This document shows positions 1-11,889 of a DNA stretch of 64,000 bases, piece after piece. The translations under genes were made by a program, and so were the position numbers. The DNA is from Ptiloglossa arizonensis (lineage: Eukaryota > Arthropoda > Insecta > Hymenoptera > Colletidae), in assembly GCF_051014685.1 (NCBI RefSeq), contig NC_135049.1, forward strand, positions 29,157,531 to 29,221,530, read 5' to 3'. The notes below the pieces were generated by a model. That model was not told the origin of the DNA. It did not search any database and saw only the letters and a program-made list of their open reading frames with translations. The stretch's first letter is position 1; each line of letters opens with the position of its first letter.

Positions 1-28
1 AACAAACTTAACTGTCTGTACGTGAAAC

Positions 29-160
29 TATCGGGTTGTTCGGAAAGTCATGTCGTTTTTTTTTTGGTGGAAATAAAACACGATTTTTTTAGAGTATACA
101 AACATTTTCCTAAATTATACACTCTAAATTTTGGAAAACGACTTTCCGAATAACCTAATA
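29..160 (+). mobile_element. Mariner-type MITE, copy 1
   Basis: About 130 bp with terminal inverted repeats: left TCGGGTTGTTCGGAAAGTCA, right end the complement of it (CGACTTTCCGAATAACCTAA), flanked by TA on both sides as in Tc1/mariner insertion. The interior has the family core GGTGGAAATAAAACACGATT followed by TTTAGAGTATACAAACATTT. No transposase. Seven other copies in the window share the same plan. The superfamily is inferred from TIR style and TA flanks. Confidence 0.8.
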
Positions 161-1230
161 ATTTTCAAGACTACATTCCGTTACTTCGAATCCATTTGTT
201 TCGAACGTACGAATACTCACCGGACACAGAGATAGAAGTATCCACACCACCAACGGCCAAAGATGTTTCATCTTGGCTGTAACAAAACAGAAACGATCGA
301 TCATGCCGCGGGCGTGGTAAAAATGAAGCCGTCGATACGCGAGAGGGGAAAAAAGTTCACGGTGGAATTCGATTATCGTTACGACACTTACACGCCGCTG
401 GTTTTTCGACGGTTTCTTCAATTACGTTCGTTCAATTACATCGTCCTCGATCGTCGGTCGATCCGGTCACGCTCGGGCGCTCGCCCTTCGCGCGGTTACA
501 AAATCGACGTAACACGATTTTTGGAATCGATCGTGCGCGACCGGACCTCCGCCGTGAAAAACGTGCAACGCGTTCCGCGAAGACGCGCGAACCGTCCGAG
601 AAAATCGCGGTACACGAATCGATGAAAAATCCAACGTCAGGGACGGCAAGAAACGTTCCAGGTCGGTTTTTGCCCCCGTGAAACAAGGGAACCGATGCAC
701 GAGACCACCTGTTCGACTGACGTGCCGACGTTGCACCGGCATCCTCGGCGACCCCCTTTACCGTACGGTCCCCCCGGACCTACGTAACTGTATCGACTTA
801 CCTTAACACCGGGCCCTAAAAACCCAATTTCCTGGTTACGCGCTGTTTTGAAATTCAAGAACCCGCTTCCCGGTCGGAACAACCTGGTGTGGGTTACATC
901 GCGGGAAACTGGGCAAGGTTTCGGTGACGAACGAGATCGTTTTCTACCGGTTCGCGCAACAATCGTCCATTCGGTGCCAAGTGTATCGCATCTTGCTCGC
1001 TCGTGATTTTTCCACGATTTTTTGAATCACGTTTGTTCGATTACGTACGAAGAGACCAATTTCGCGGTTTCTCGATCCATTCGTTCATTTTTCCACGCTC
1101 CTGGACTCCACGAACGCGTCGAAAAATATCTTTAACCATTGTTCGTCGCTTCCGTTGATAAATTATCCTCGAGACGTCGAGTCATTCGACGAGCGGTGCT
1201 CGTCACGCCACTTGCGAGCTCTTGGAATCA
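161..1230. other. Unique CpG-rich DNA
   Basis: No tandem array, no mobile element and no ORF that looks coding; the overlapping ORFs here on both strands are Arg-rich shadows produced by the CGA/TCG composition. Confidence 0.5.
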
Positions 1231-1630
1231 GACGACGAACGCCACTCGCGATTTTATCGTGGTGTGCGCTTCTATGCACGATAATGGTTCAAATTCCAAT
1301 GGAATAGTGTGTTGCTTTATTTTCGACGAATGCTTCACAATTTTTGATCGACTTCCTAAACTTACATTCGATTGTTTAATTAAAATTGGACGACGAACGC
1401 GACTCGGTGGTGTGCGTGTATGCACGATAATGGCTAAATTCTAATGGAATAGTGTGTTGCTTTATTTTCGACGAATGCTTCACAATTTTTTATCGACTTC
1501 CTAAACTTACATTCGATTGTTTGATTAAAATTGGACGACGAACGCGACTCGGTGGTGTGTGCTTGTATGCACGATAATGAATAAAATTCCAATGGAATAG
1601 TATATTGCTTTATTTTCAACGAAAATTTTA
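1231..1630. repeat. Tandem repeat, unit ~144-159 bp, almost 3 copies
   Basis: GACGACGAACGCGACTCGGT-type starts at about 1231, 1390 and 1534; each unit carries GTGTTGCTTTATTTTCGACG and CTTCCTAAACTTACATTCGA. The last copy decays into unique DNA. Confidence 0.85.
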
Positions 1631-1784
1631 TTTTCTTCTGCTTGAAAATCTGTGGTTAATTTCTTAGATTTACATTCAATTATTAGAAGGTATTCAAGTA
1701 CGATAGAAACCCTCGAAAGAGGGACTGAGAGGAAGTAACGTCGCAGTGACGAAGAGTACGGTGAAATTTTGTGAAATGTTGGGT

Positions 1785-2131
1785 ATTTATTAATTCAGCA
1801 GTACATAAGGTGTGAATAATTTTTCCAAGCACCTTTGTATTAAATAACATTTTTTCTAATTGGTCTTTTATTGCTCGAAACTTGTACCCAATGCGAGATA
1901 TTCTGCCATGATTGCACAATCAAAATTCTAATTTCTTTCTTTTTCAATTCATAAGTAGCAATACTTACGAATTGAGCAGTACTTAAGGTGTGAATAATTT
2001 TTCCAAGCCCCTTTGTAGTAAATAACATTTTTGTAATTGGTCTTTTATTGCTCGAAACTTGTACCCAATGCGAGATATTCCGTTATAATTGTATATTCAA
2101 AATTCTAATTCCTTTCTTTTCAAATTCATCC
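1785..2131. repeat. Tandem repeat, unit ~179 bp, 2 copies
   Basis: AAGGTGTGAATAATTTTTCC at about 1807 and 1986; both copies share TTGCTCGAAACTTGTACCCA and ATGCGAGATATTC. Confidence 0.85.
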
Positions 2132-2153
2132 TCCATTGCTCCAAATTTATATA

Positions 2154-2295
2154 TATTGCATTGTTCGGAAAATCGTTTCGTTTTTTTCGGTGGAAATGAA
2201 ACACGATTCTTCTAGAGTGTAATTTAATAAAACATTTTATCAAATAATACATTCTCCATTTTGGAGAACGAAATGACTTTCCGAACAATCCAATA
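2154..2295 (+). mobile_element. Mariner-type MITE, copy 2
   Basis: Full-length copy with both TIRs (TTGTTCGGAAAATCGTTTCG and the complement GAAATGACTTTCCGAACAA) and family core GGTGGAAATGAAACACGATT. The right end passes into an AGTAAAATAAGAAATCC flank that is tandemly duplicated together with the element's right part (next entry). Confidence 0.8.
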
Positions 2296-2351
2296 GCTTC
2301 CAGTAAAATAAGAAATCCGTTAACAAATCCAGTAACGAATCCAGCAAGATT

Positions 2352-2545
2352 CGTTTCTTTTGGTAAAAATGAAACACGAGTGTTTTTAGAGCGTATAAAC
2401 ATTTTATTAAATTATATATTCTCCATTTTGACAAACGAAGTATCTTTCAAAACAACCCAATATCTTCCAGTAAAATAAGAAATCCGTTAAGAAATGTAAT
2501 CCAGTAAAAACAATTGTAATCCAGTAAAAAATCCAGCAAGAAATT
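2352..2545 (+). mobile_element. Mariner-type MITE, copy 3: truncated, made by tandem duplication
   Basis: Contains the core and right TIR (ends AACAACCCAATA, ~2462) but lacks the left TIR, and is followed by the same TCTTCCAGTAAAATAAGAAA flank as copy 2. The offset to copy 2 is about 178 bp across both element and flank, so this is a tandem duplication of copy 2 plus neighbouring DNA rather than a separate insertion. Confidence 0.7.
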
Positions 2546-3689
2546 TAGAAATTTTCCAATAAATTTTCACGTTTTCCCGTACCGTTCGGAAACCGAAAGA
2601 TTTTCTTCGAATACGAGCGATTCTCGATCGTTGAACGTTCGCGTAAGGTTCAAGAAGCCACGAGATTTCGCGCCGCACCGGAAGCACGATTTTCAGGGTG
2701 CACGCGATTCGCGGAAGAGGACGTCTTTACTTACATGGGCCGCGGCTTATGGCAAACGTTTCGAAGAGTATCGCGGCGTATGCAAGCGGACCGAACGTCG
2801 CGTCGCGCGATAAGTCAGGGCCGGCGATGAACCGCGCGGCGAAATGTTAACGACTGTAACACGGGAGCGGAAAAGGAAGGTGGAAGGATCCAGCTGGAAG
2901 GGTACCGAGCGAGAGGTAACGCATCGAGTACGAACGAGAACGAAGAAACGAAAGGGACAGAGCCCTAAGGAACGTAACGGAAAAAGAGATGGACAATTAG
3001 GCGAACGAGCGAGTGGAACGCAGAAGGACGAGGGAAAAACGACGAGGGAAGAAGAGACCGTGGTGGGGTATCCCGCGGTAGGAAAAACAAGGACGATCCG
3101 CGGTGGAAAACGCGAAAGAGGGACCAACGAGCTCGTGGAGGAGTAGGGGAACGATACGCGTCCGAGGGGACGAGAACGAAGAAACTAGCGAAAAAGAGCG
3201 AAAGAAGGACGAACGAGGACGAGGAGAGAAAGCTCGTGCGAGAGGAGCGCCGACGACGATACCTCGATTCCTCGTCTTGCGAGTTTTCGAGCGATTCAGC
3301 CTTGATCTTGTTAAAAATTTGTTACATTCTTCGGAGAGGAAACCGCGGTGACTACGAGACGCGGTGCCGCTGGTACGCGTAGACCGGATCGTAAGACGAT
3401 CGTCGAGGAATCATCCTTGTTGACTACGCTCGCCTTTGTGTGCCCACGTTTCTACCTTGTTCTTGGACACCGACCATAAAATCCACGATGTCTCGCTTAC
3501 CGTTGCGTTTACGGGAATCCACACCGCGCACGTGGAGATTTATCGTACATTGTATTCGGGAATCTTTCCATACCGGATTTCGATCGTTGGAAACACGTTG
3601 CTTTTTGAGTTATGGGGGAGGGGTTACGTCGCTTTCGAGTACTGGGAATTAGAACTGTTGATCGTTAAGACTGATTAGGTAGACGATTA
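2546..3689. other. Unique CpG- and purine-rich DNA
   Basis: Plus strand is strongly purine-rich from about 2860 to 3250 (GAACGAGAACGAAGAAACG-like), producing Lys/Arg/Glu-rich ORFs of up to 126 codons on either strand; these look compositional. No repeat unit or splice structure that I trust. Confidence 0.5.
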
Positions 3690-4300
3690 GGTTTACTGAA
3701 CTGTGTTAAAGTGATCAAATTATGTGTACAGTATTAGATAATGAATAAACCTTTGGTAAAATTGTGTGCAATTGTCTTTTGAAAATGATTTTTAGAAACT
3801 AGTTTGTTTCTTATTTTGTTACACTGGTAGGATAATAAGTTTGAAGTTATGTTTACCATACTGTATTAAAGTGATCAAATTATATGTAAATTACTAGATA
3901 ATGAATAAACCTTTGGTAAAATTGTATGCAATCGTCTTTGAAAATAGTTCTTAGAAACTAGGTTGTTTCTTATTTTGTTACACTGGTAGGATAATAAGTT
4001 TGAAGTTACGTTTACCAAACTGTATTAAAGTGATCAAATTATACGTAAAGTATTAAATAATGGATAAAAATTTGGTAAAATTGTACACAACCGTGTCTAA
4101 AAACAATTTTCAGAAACTATTCTTAGACAGATACTGTTCGTAAAGTCATATCGTCTTTTTTGGTGAAACACGATTATTTTTTAGAGTGTATAAACATTTT
4201 ATTAAATTGTATACTCTCCATTTTGTAAAATAAAATGACTCCCACGACCCAATAGTTTGTTTCTCATTTCGTTACAGCGGTGTAACAAGTTCGATATCTT
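3690..4300. repeat. Tandem repeat, unit ~158 bp, ~3 copies, split by a MITE
   Basis: GTATTAAAGTGATCAAATTA words at about 3704 (variant), 3863 and 4022, with AACCTTTGGTAAAATTGT and AGAAACTAGTTTGTTTCTTA in each unit. MITE copy 4 interrupts the last unit at 4120-4254. Confidence 0.85.
4120..4254 (+). mobile_element. Mariner-type MITE, copy 4, nested in a tandem repeat
   Basis: Family core (GGTGAAACACGATTATTTTT, TAGAGTGTATAAACATTTTA) with decayed TIRs (CTGTTCGTAAAGTCATATCG on the left). It interrupts a ~158-bp tandem repeat: AGAAACTA precedes it and GTTTGTTTCTCATTTCG, the continuation of the repeat, follows, with TA on both sides. The empty site is preserved in the neighbouring repeat units. Confidence 0.75.
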
Positions 4301-4884
4301 AGGAGGGTGGAAGTCGGTGAAAAAATAAAGGGGAAACTTTCACCTGAAAACGTGAGATGTTTCGACTCGTTTCGAAGAAATACATACGATTTAATTTCGG
4401 TCAGTGTTCCAAGCGATACCGGAGGCGTGTTGAGCCCGTCGCTAACGAGCGGAGAATCGTGGAGCGAGCAAGAGGGACGGGAAAGAGAAGGACGGTAGAC
4501 GCGGAGGAACGTAATAAAGGAGGGCGTGCGAGTGCGATGCACCTGTGGCCCTCCTGCCCCCACCGCAACAGCTTGCACCGACCACCAGTGCACTTCTCGT
4601 ACCCCTAACTCCTCGACGAATACCGAGCTAGACAGCTGGCGAACCGCCTAGATCCGATCGTCCTTGGGAACTGAATTTTCGTCACGGAAATTGGCCACCC
4701 TAACCGTACGAAATCCAGATGCGACGATACCCGTGGACGTTTCCGCAATTCCATGCGAAACGCGCTCGCGGAAGCGTCGAACCGCTCGCGAATACCGTGA
4801 CGCAATAACGAGCGAGGTGATTACCATAAATATCAGAGCCACCGATTTTAGGAATCCGTTAGCACCGTTGGAACAAATTTTTTA
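4301..4884. other. Unique CpG-rich DNA
   Basis: No repeat and no gene recognised. Both strands carry overlapping ORFs of 60-110 codons without coding character. Confidence 0.45.
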
Positions 4885-5760
4885 ACAATCACCGGCCTCG
4901 AAGAACGGTGGGACAATGTTGCAGAGATTTTCGAAGACCACCCATTTTGAAATCTGTTACTATTGGTGAAGAAAGTTTTTGAAGAGTCGATGATTGTTTA
5001 GGTATCGTTGAAAATATTTTTAACACCGACCTCGAAGAACGGTGAGACAATGTTGTAAATATTTTCGAAGACCATCCATTTTGAAATCCGTTACTATCGG
5101 TGAAGAAAGTTTTTGAAGAGTCGATGATTGTTTAGGTATCGTTGAAAATATTTTTAAGAATTATCGACCTCGAAGAACGATGAGATCATGTTGCAGAGAT
5201 TTTCGAAGACCAACCATTTTGAAATCTGTTACCATCGGTGAAAAATCTTCGAAAAACTGATGATTGTTTAGGTATCATTGAAAATATTTTTAACACCGAC
5301 CTCGAAGAACGGTGGGACAATGTTGCAAAGATTTTCGAAGACCATCCATTTTGAAATCCGTTATTATCGGTGAAAAAAGTCTTCGAAGAGTCGACGATTT
5401 TTTAGGTATTGTTGAAAATATTTTCAACGACCATTATCACAGTTCGAAGTCCATTACCAAAGATTTTCAAGAACCATCGATTTTTTACGTATTGTTAAAA
5501 ATATTTTCAACGACCACTATCACAGTTCGAAGTCCATTACCAAAGATTTTCAAGAACCATCGATTTTTTACGTATTGTTAAAAATATTTTCAACGACCAC
5601 TGATTACAGTTCGAAGTCCATTATGACCAATGAAAAGTCTTCGAAGAGCCAACGATTTTTTACGTATCGTTAAAAATATTTTCAACGACCACTGATCACA
5701 GTTCAGGGTCCATTACCAAAGATTTTCAAGAACCATCGATTTCTAAGCATCCTCAGCACC
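4885..5760. repeat. Compound tandem array: ~135-bp then ~83-95-bp units
   Basis: First part: four units beginning GACCTCGAAGAACGGTG (about 4893, 5029, 5167, 5299) with GATTTTCGAAGACCA and TTGAAAATATTTTTAA. Second part: four shorter units with TTTTCAACGACCACTATCAC and CAAAGATTTTCAAGAACCAT (about 5425, 5507, 5590, 5685). The shared word GAAAATATTTT(C/T)AA suggests the short unit derives from the long one by internal deletion. The pattern fades by about 6000. Confidence 0.8.
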
Positions 5761-6900
5761 GTTAAAAATAATTCCCGGTTTGGAATCCATTACAACCGAT
5801 ACGAACAATTTTCAAGAACCATCGATTTTCGAGAACCGTCAACGCTATTAAAAGGATCCTCGAGAACTAGCGATTTGGAAATTTGTCATCACCGTTGAAA
5901 GAATTCCGTACCGTGGACGATTCTCGAGGATCGTTGACACTAATAAAAAGATCCTTAAGAACCTTTGGAACTATTTTCGAATCTATTAACCACCGATAAA
6001 AAGAATCCCGATCCTCGTCCCGAGTGACATTTAAAACGATTCGTATCTTAATTATCCTCGAATCGTCTTCGTCGTTCGACGCTGGTCGAACGTTAAAAAA
6101 CCTTGTTTAATTCACTCCGTAGCCAACGATCGTATAAACGTCCTCGCTCTATCCAAATATTCGTCGTCAAACCTTGGTCCCCCGTTGCTCTTAATTATCC
6201 GCGCGGAATGGTCCCACGCGTTCAATTTCCGTGTACCATAATCGCGAGGGGATACCAGTTCGCGGCCGTGTTCAATGTCACCCCTATCCAAGCGGCGATT
6301 CGACACGCGTTCGTTTTATGCAAATTACCGCCTCGGATTTACGGTTCGCGGTGCTTGCGAACTTTGCCGCGTCGCTCTGTAAGGGTATCGCCGAGAAATG
6401 TGTTACCGTGTCAATGATATCATCCGGTAGGCAGACAGAAGGAAACGATGACAAAACCTATCAATTAGTCGGCACACGGTCGCAGGCACGCCATTCTCGC
6501 AGCGAGGAACGCTCGCGAATCGTGTACGCGGCGTCTCTCGATCGGTGGCAATAACACGCGAATCTCCCACGCATAGATATTGCGAAACTCATCCTCCGAG
6601 AGGATAAAACAGGTTAATGAAAAAATCCACCCAAAGTGATTTTCCATGGCCTACTTCTCCATCGAATCGCTCGATTGTCCTTTCTCTTGTTTTCGAACTG
6701 TAACGCACTCACCTCGTTCGTGGTCCGGGGACCTCGAGGTGCGAACCTTCGAGATCGAGAGACCCCCCAAAAGTTACATTTCCTGCACGGATTTCCCTCC
6801 ATATTTATCCATCGGGTATTGGATCGCGATTTCATCACTCGAGGAACGTGTCCGTCTATGTTTATCGATGACTGAATCGATCGATTTAATTATTGCGCTG
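5761..6900. other. Unique CpG-rich DNA with repeat decay at its left end
   Basis: 5761-6020 is a degraded continuation of the preceding array (AAGAACCATCGATTTTCGAG-like words). The rest is unique and CpG-rich with overlapping ORFs on both strands; no gene recognised. Confidence 0.45.
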
Positions 6901-8160
6901 TAGACACCTTCGTCGAGGATAACGATGATTTTTATTTAATTTTGTTCGTCCGTGTTTCTCTCGTTTTACGGAAGCTGGTGAACACTTTGCGATTCAGGGT
7001 ACCTCGTTTGGGGAATTTTTATTATTTTTCGCTTCGAAGAGACACTTCGAGTATTAATTAAATTATCGCACGTTAGACGTCTCTATGGATAACAACGATC
7101 AGGGGGCTTCTCAAATTATTCTTTTTCTCGCCCACATTCGTCTCCTTTCGTGGACGGTCGTGAAAGTGTCCAGACGTTAAATTTTGCCTTGAAAATTTCG
7201 ATTATTTACCACTTCGTTCCCCTGTGAAAGAAAGGGATACCTCCAGTATTAATTTATAACAAGAGTAAACATTCCGTCGCTGATCGTAATGGATTTAATT
7301 ACGCCTATGGATTATGAATTTAATTACGCCCGCATGGAGAACAACGATCAGGGGGCCCCCCAAATTATTTATTTCCTCGTCCACGTTTGTCTCCTTTCGT
7401 GGGCAATCGTAAGAATGTCCAAACATTAAATTCTACCTCGAAAATTTCAATTATTTATCACCCTCTATCCCTATGAAAGAAAGTAACACCTCGAGTATTA
7501 ATTCGTAACAAGAGCAAGCTTCCATCGATTATCTAATATATTTAATTACGTTTCTATGGAGAACAACGATCAGGGGGCCCCCCAAATTATTTATTTCCTC
7601 GTCCACGTTTGTCTCCTTTCGTGGACGATCGTAAAAGTGTCCAGACGTTAAATTTTGCCTCGAAAATTTCGATTATTTACCACTTCGTTCCCCTGTAAAA
7701 GAAAGGGACACCTCGAGTATTAATTCGTAACAAGAGCAAACTTCCATCGATGATCTAATGGATTTAATTACGTTTCTATGGAGAACAATCGTTCTATGGA
7801 GATCAGGGGGCCCCCCAAATTATTCATGCCTCGTCCACGTTCCTCTCCTTTCATGGACGATCGTGAAAGTGTCTAAACGTGAAATTCCACCTTGAAAATT
7901 TCGACTATTTACCACCCTCTACCCCTATGAAAGAAAATAACACCTCGAGTATTAATTCGTAACAAGAGCAAACTTTCATCGATGATCTAATATATTTAAT
8001 TACGTTTCTATGGAGAACAACGATCAGGGGGCCCCCCAAATAATTCATTTCCTCGTCCACGTTTGTCTCCTTTCGTAGACGATCGTGAAAGTGTCTAAAC
8101 GTGAAATTCCACCTAGAAAATTTCGACTATTTACCATCCTACTCCCCCTTTGAAAGGAAA
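6901..8160. repeat. Tandem repeat, unit ~221-249 bp, 5 copies, with a G5C6 palindrome
   Basis: AACAACGATCAGGGGG-type words at 7091, 7340, 7562, about 7795 and 8016. Four of the five copies carry GATCAGGGGGCCCCCCAAAT; the first, most diverged copy has AGGGGGCTTCTC. Each unit also has CCTCGTCCACGTTTGTCTCC and GTATTAATTCGTAACAAGAG. Confidence 0.88.
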
Positions 8161-8825
8161 GGGAACGCCCAGCGCATCGTGATTCGTAGAAAAATCGGAA
8201 GTGGCGCGCGTTGGAAAACATTCTCGACTCGCGCGACTCGTTTCTTTCTTTTTCTTTTTTCTCTTCGTTTGTTTCGCGCGCGAACGATTCGATTTCCATC
8301 GATAATTAAGAAATTTCCACGATGGTGGGCGGTGCCTCGAGACGCCTCGCGGTTTAACGAGGGTTCCGTAGGCGACCCATCTTTCCCGATAGCGAGGCAC
8401 GTAAATTTCAACGATCGAGCAGAGGATACAGTTAGACGTTTAATGAAAGACGTCGAGCTTGAAATAGAGCCTTAATTATTACGTTGGTCGTTTTCTCGCC
8501 GAGGAGACCGCGGGACGCGAAGATGCACGCACACGTTGCACGCTCGCGGTTATGAATATTTATTAATCGGTGTGTGTGCTATTTTAACGGTAAAAATCGC
8601 GCGTCGTCGAGGCTTTCTCTCATCACGGTTGCTAAAACGGACACGGTCGATCGGTGAAATGCAGCAGCCTTGCGCATCGAGACCCAACTGCGTTACAAAA
8701 ATCCTCCAACGACACTTGAACCGTTCATTTCGGTGAAAGAGTCAGTTTGCGTCGATACCTGACTGCGAGAAACTATAAAAATATCGAAATATTTTCTATA
8801 GAAACTGTAGAAACTACTGTAATTT
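8161..8825. other. Unique CpG-rich DNA
   Basis: No repeat, element or gene recognised; the overlapping Arg/Lys-rich ORFs on both strands cover the same purine/pyrimidine-skewed stretch and are probably compositional. Confidence 0.45.
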
Positions 8826-8962
8826 TATTGAGTTGTTTGGAAAGTCATTTCGTTCTCCAAAATGGAGAATACACAATTTAGTAAGATGTTTATACGCTCT
8901 TAAAAATCTTGTTTCGTTTTCACCAAACAAAAAAACGAAACGACTTTCCGAACAACCCAATA
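8826..8962 (-). mobile_element. Mariner-type MITE, copy 5
   Basis: Full-length copy in the opposite orientation: starts TATTGAGTTGTTTGGAAAGT, ends GACTTTCCGAACAACCCAAT; the family core appears as the complement (AATCTTGTTTCGTTTTCACC). TA at both ends. Confidence 0.8.
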
Positions 8963-10360
8963 TAAAATATTATAATTATTTCTTTCTACATTGGGAAAAC
9001 GTTGCGTTACGAGAAAATACACCAGCCACCCTGATAAGTGTTCCATCGTCGTCCTCGTTAAGAAGTTCGAAACGTTTAATGATATCGGGCGACTGGTAGA
9101 TATTTACGAAACACGGTGTATTCGGTTTATTGAAATTTGGCGCGGCTATTTAAATTCCGTATACACGGATACCACCGGGTACGCTCTTTACGAGCGTGGA
9201 TCACGAAACCAGAAATGTTACACGCATAATAAACTAAGTGTTACGTCGATGAATCTCCGATCTCGCGGAGTGAAATTTCGTTATCGAGTGAAAGGAACTT
9301 GTACGAATCCAATCCAACTGGTAAAGAGGAGCAAGGATCGGTTCAAAGCGAGCTGCATTTTTCGGGTTTTCCATCGATCGATCGATCTTCTTTTTTCTTT
9401 TTTCTTTAACAAAATTACCAGGCACAATGGAAGAAATGTAATTCCATCGCACTCGATTTCGTCGAATTACTACCGTGTTTAATAACCGTGTAATCATAGT
9501 TCCGAAGCAATGACCCTGACATCTGCCGAGATTTGACATAATCGCAGCGGTAATTCGTGTAATTTGCGGTATCTCCACGCGAATTGCTTCCATTCTCGTG
9601 GCACCGGTCGCTTTGGCTAATTAGCGTCATTTCATAACGATCCTCGTACACGAAGGAAGCTTAGGTCAACATCCTGAGTTTAGGCGAACGCGTTGCATCC
9701 ACCGATCGATCGCATCCCGGGTATTAAAACTTCTTACAAATGATACGCTCGTACCGATCGTTTTACCGGTTATTAAAATATCATTAAATCGTTCACCGAG
9801 ACCGGAATAACGGCTTCGTCTTTATCATTTTCTAATCGTGCTCGATCGACCAATAGAATCGAACCTCTCGATGGAAAAATGATCGATTCGAACCTCTCGT
9901 ACAGGAATAATAAAATAATGAATATCGAGACGATATCTTAATACGTTGGGGAACCTGTCGTTCCGGTACGATGAAAAGAGACGGAACTTTCGACGAGTGC
10001 GCGTAAAAATTTATACAGGAGCCACGAGTTTAACGAAACGGGAGCCGTTGGCGAAAGAAAAAAACAAAAAGGGTGTTCGTTCGATCGATCGTGATTTATA
10101 CGTTTCGATCCAGTTCCTATCCACGGAAACTTAACACTCGTGGAAATTATACACAGAAGTATGTACAATGGCACGGTTGAGATGTTCGTACAAGTAAAAC
10201 GGAATTAATCGGTCAGTGATTCGAAAATGAAAAAGAAATAGAAACTATCTCGTTAATGGAAAATTCGCGCGGTGATGCAACGTTACTCGAACCGAGAAAC
10301 GAGAATCGAGGATCGGTGTTAATTTTTGTTTAAAATTCTACGCAAACGCAACAATTGTTT
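8963..10360. other. Unique DNA
   Basis: Contains a 163-codon plus-strand ORF (8991-9482) without recognisable domains and with overlapping minus-strand ORFs; I do not regard it as a gene. No repeats. Confidence 0.45.
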
Positions 10361-11110
10361 CAATAATGTTTCTCGATCTTTTCAGCGAATTTCTAGGGAT
10401 AGAGACGATCCGAATGGACGCAACTTGGGTTTTTAACTTTAGAACACAGTGTATCATGAAAAACAATTGTATCGTGAGAGACCGTGCGGCACGAAAATGA
10501 TTTCAATAATGTTTCTCGATCCTTTCTAGAGGCAGAGAATTTCTAGAGACAGAGACGATGCAAATGGACGAAACTCGGGTTTTTAACTTTAAAACACAGT
10601 GTACTACGAAAAACAATTGTATCATGAGAGACCGTACGACGCAAAAATGATTTCAAAAGTGTTTCTCGATCGTTTCTAGAGACAAAAATGATGAAAATGG
10701 ACGGAACTCGGGTTTTTAACTTTAGAACACCACACGTGTCTACAAATGGACACACTTACAATATTCAACGAAAATTTTTTCCTCGATGAATTTTTTTTCA
10801 TTCCACAAAATCGTGGTCCTCCTTTCGATCGATTCAGTAAGATAAAGATGGCAGATTCGTTACTCTTGGCTCGTGAATAAACGCACTTATAATGTTCGAT
10901 CGAGATCTCTCCCCGATGAAAACGTATCACTCGAAACCCAAGTGTATCACGAGAAACAATTGTATCGTGCGACGCAAAAATGATTAAAAAAATGTTTCTC
11001 GATCGTTTCCAGAGACAGAGAATTTCTAGAGACCGAGACGATGCAAATGAACGCAACTCGTTCATTTTGAACTATAGAACACAGTGTATCACGAAAAACA
11101 ATCGTATCCT
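10361..11110. repeat. Tandem repeat, unit ~150 bp, interleaved with a second family
   Basis: Units carry GTTTCTCGATC(C/G)TTTCTAGA, GAATTTCTAGAGACAGAGAC, ACTCGGGTTTTTAACTTT and GAAAAACAATTGTATC. Copies lie at about 10360-10500, 10505-10650, 10655-10740 (truncated) and 10920-11110. Between the last two stands one unit (10755-10910) of the family that forms the array at 11890-12860. Confidence 0.82.
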
Positions 11111-11889
11111 TGTTGTTACGATGGATCGAAAACAGGACTCCAAGGTCGCGTTCGTTTTCAAGGCTCGTGGGTAGGAAAAAAAAAGAATGTCACTCGGAGA
11201 CGGGCCGTTGTTTGCGAACTGCTCGTGTTTCTCAAACGCAACGTCGAACGAGCGTTCCTCCGCTCGAAAGGAGGAAGTGTCCGCTCGGACGTTCGTCGCG
11301 AGCCGCTCCGGTCCGTTCTCGCGTTTTCCAGCGCGTCGGTAAGTTCCTATTCCGAGCACGATCCCAGCGTCGATCGGTGCTCGGCTGTGGCAACATCCGG
11401 CGTGAATCAACAAAGTATAAAACCCAACGAGAGTGGATTCGGGACTAAAACTTACGCCCACTACGAGAGAGAGGTAACGAGAGAGCGGCGAGCGAGGCGA
11501 GACAGAATTATTCCGTTGCGAAGTGAAAGTTCTTCGGGTTACCGTAGTACAAACGAAACTGGCGTAACGCGCGTGGGCCTCTCATCGCCCATGCTCGACC
11601 ATCGAATTAATTCCGGCTTCTTTTCTCGACTCGTGCAACGCTGGAGCCTTTTCTTCTCTACCTGGTATCGGTTCCATGGTTCTCGTACTGTTGAGATCGG
11701 TTCGCACCGAGTGACGCAAATCGTGTCTCGTCTATTTCGATCGAGTCGACAGGTAAATTGGACATGTTGACGGATTCGTTATTTTTTTCGTTGTCTCGCG
11801 AATTAACGCTGATAAAAAGACACTTCTGTCGATAAATATCATTGTAGAATCGTACACACCGGCGACGAGTAAATTCGATGCTGTGGCTC
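11111..11889. other. Unique CpG-rich DNA with promoter-like and splice-like signals
   Basis: Holds a 228-codon plus-strand ORF (11084-11770), one of the longest in the left part, with no domain I recognise and overlapped by a 129-codon minus ORF. A strong plus-strand splice donor (GCGTCG|GTAAGTTCC, about 11338) and a TATAAAA at 11416-11422 are present but do not combine into a clear gene model. Confidence 0.4.

Noticed and set aside
11084..11770. 228-codon plus-strand ORF, the longest in the left part
   Set aside because: No domain or family recognised; strongly Arg/Ser-rich as expected from CGA/TCG-dominated DNA, and overlapped by a 129-codon ORF on the other strand.
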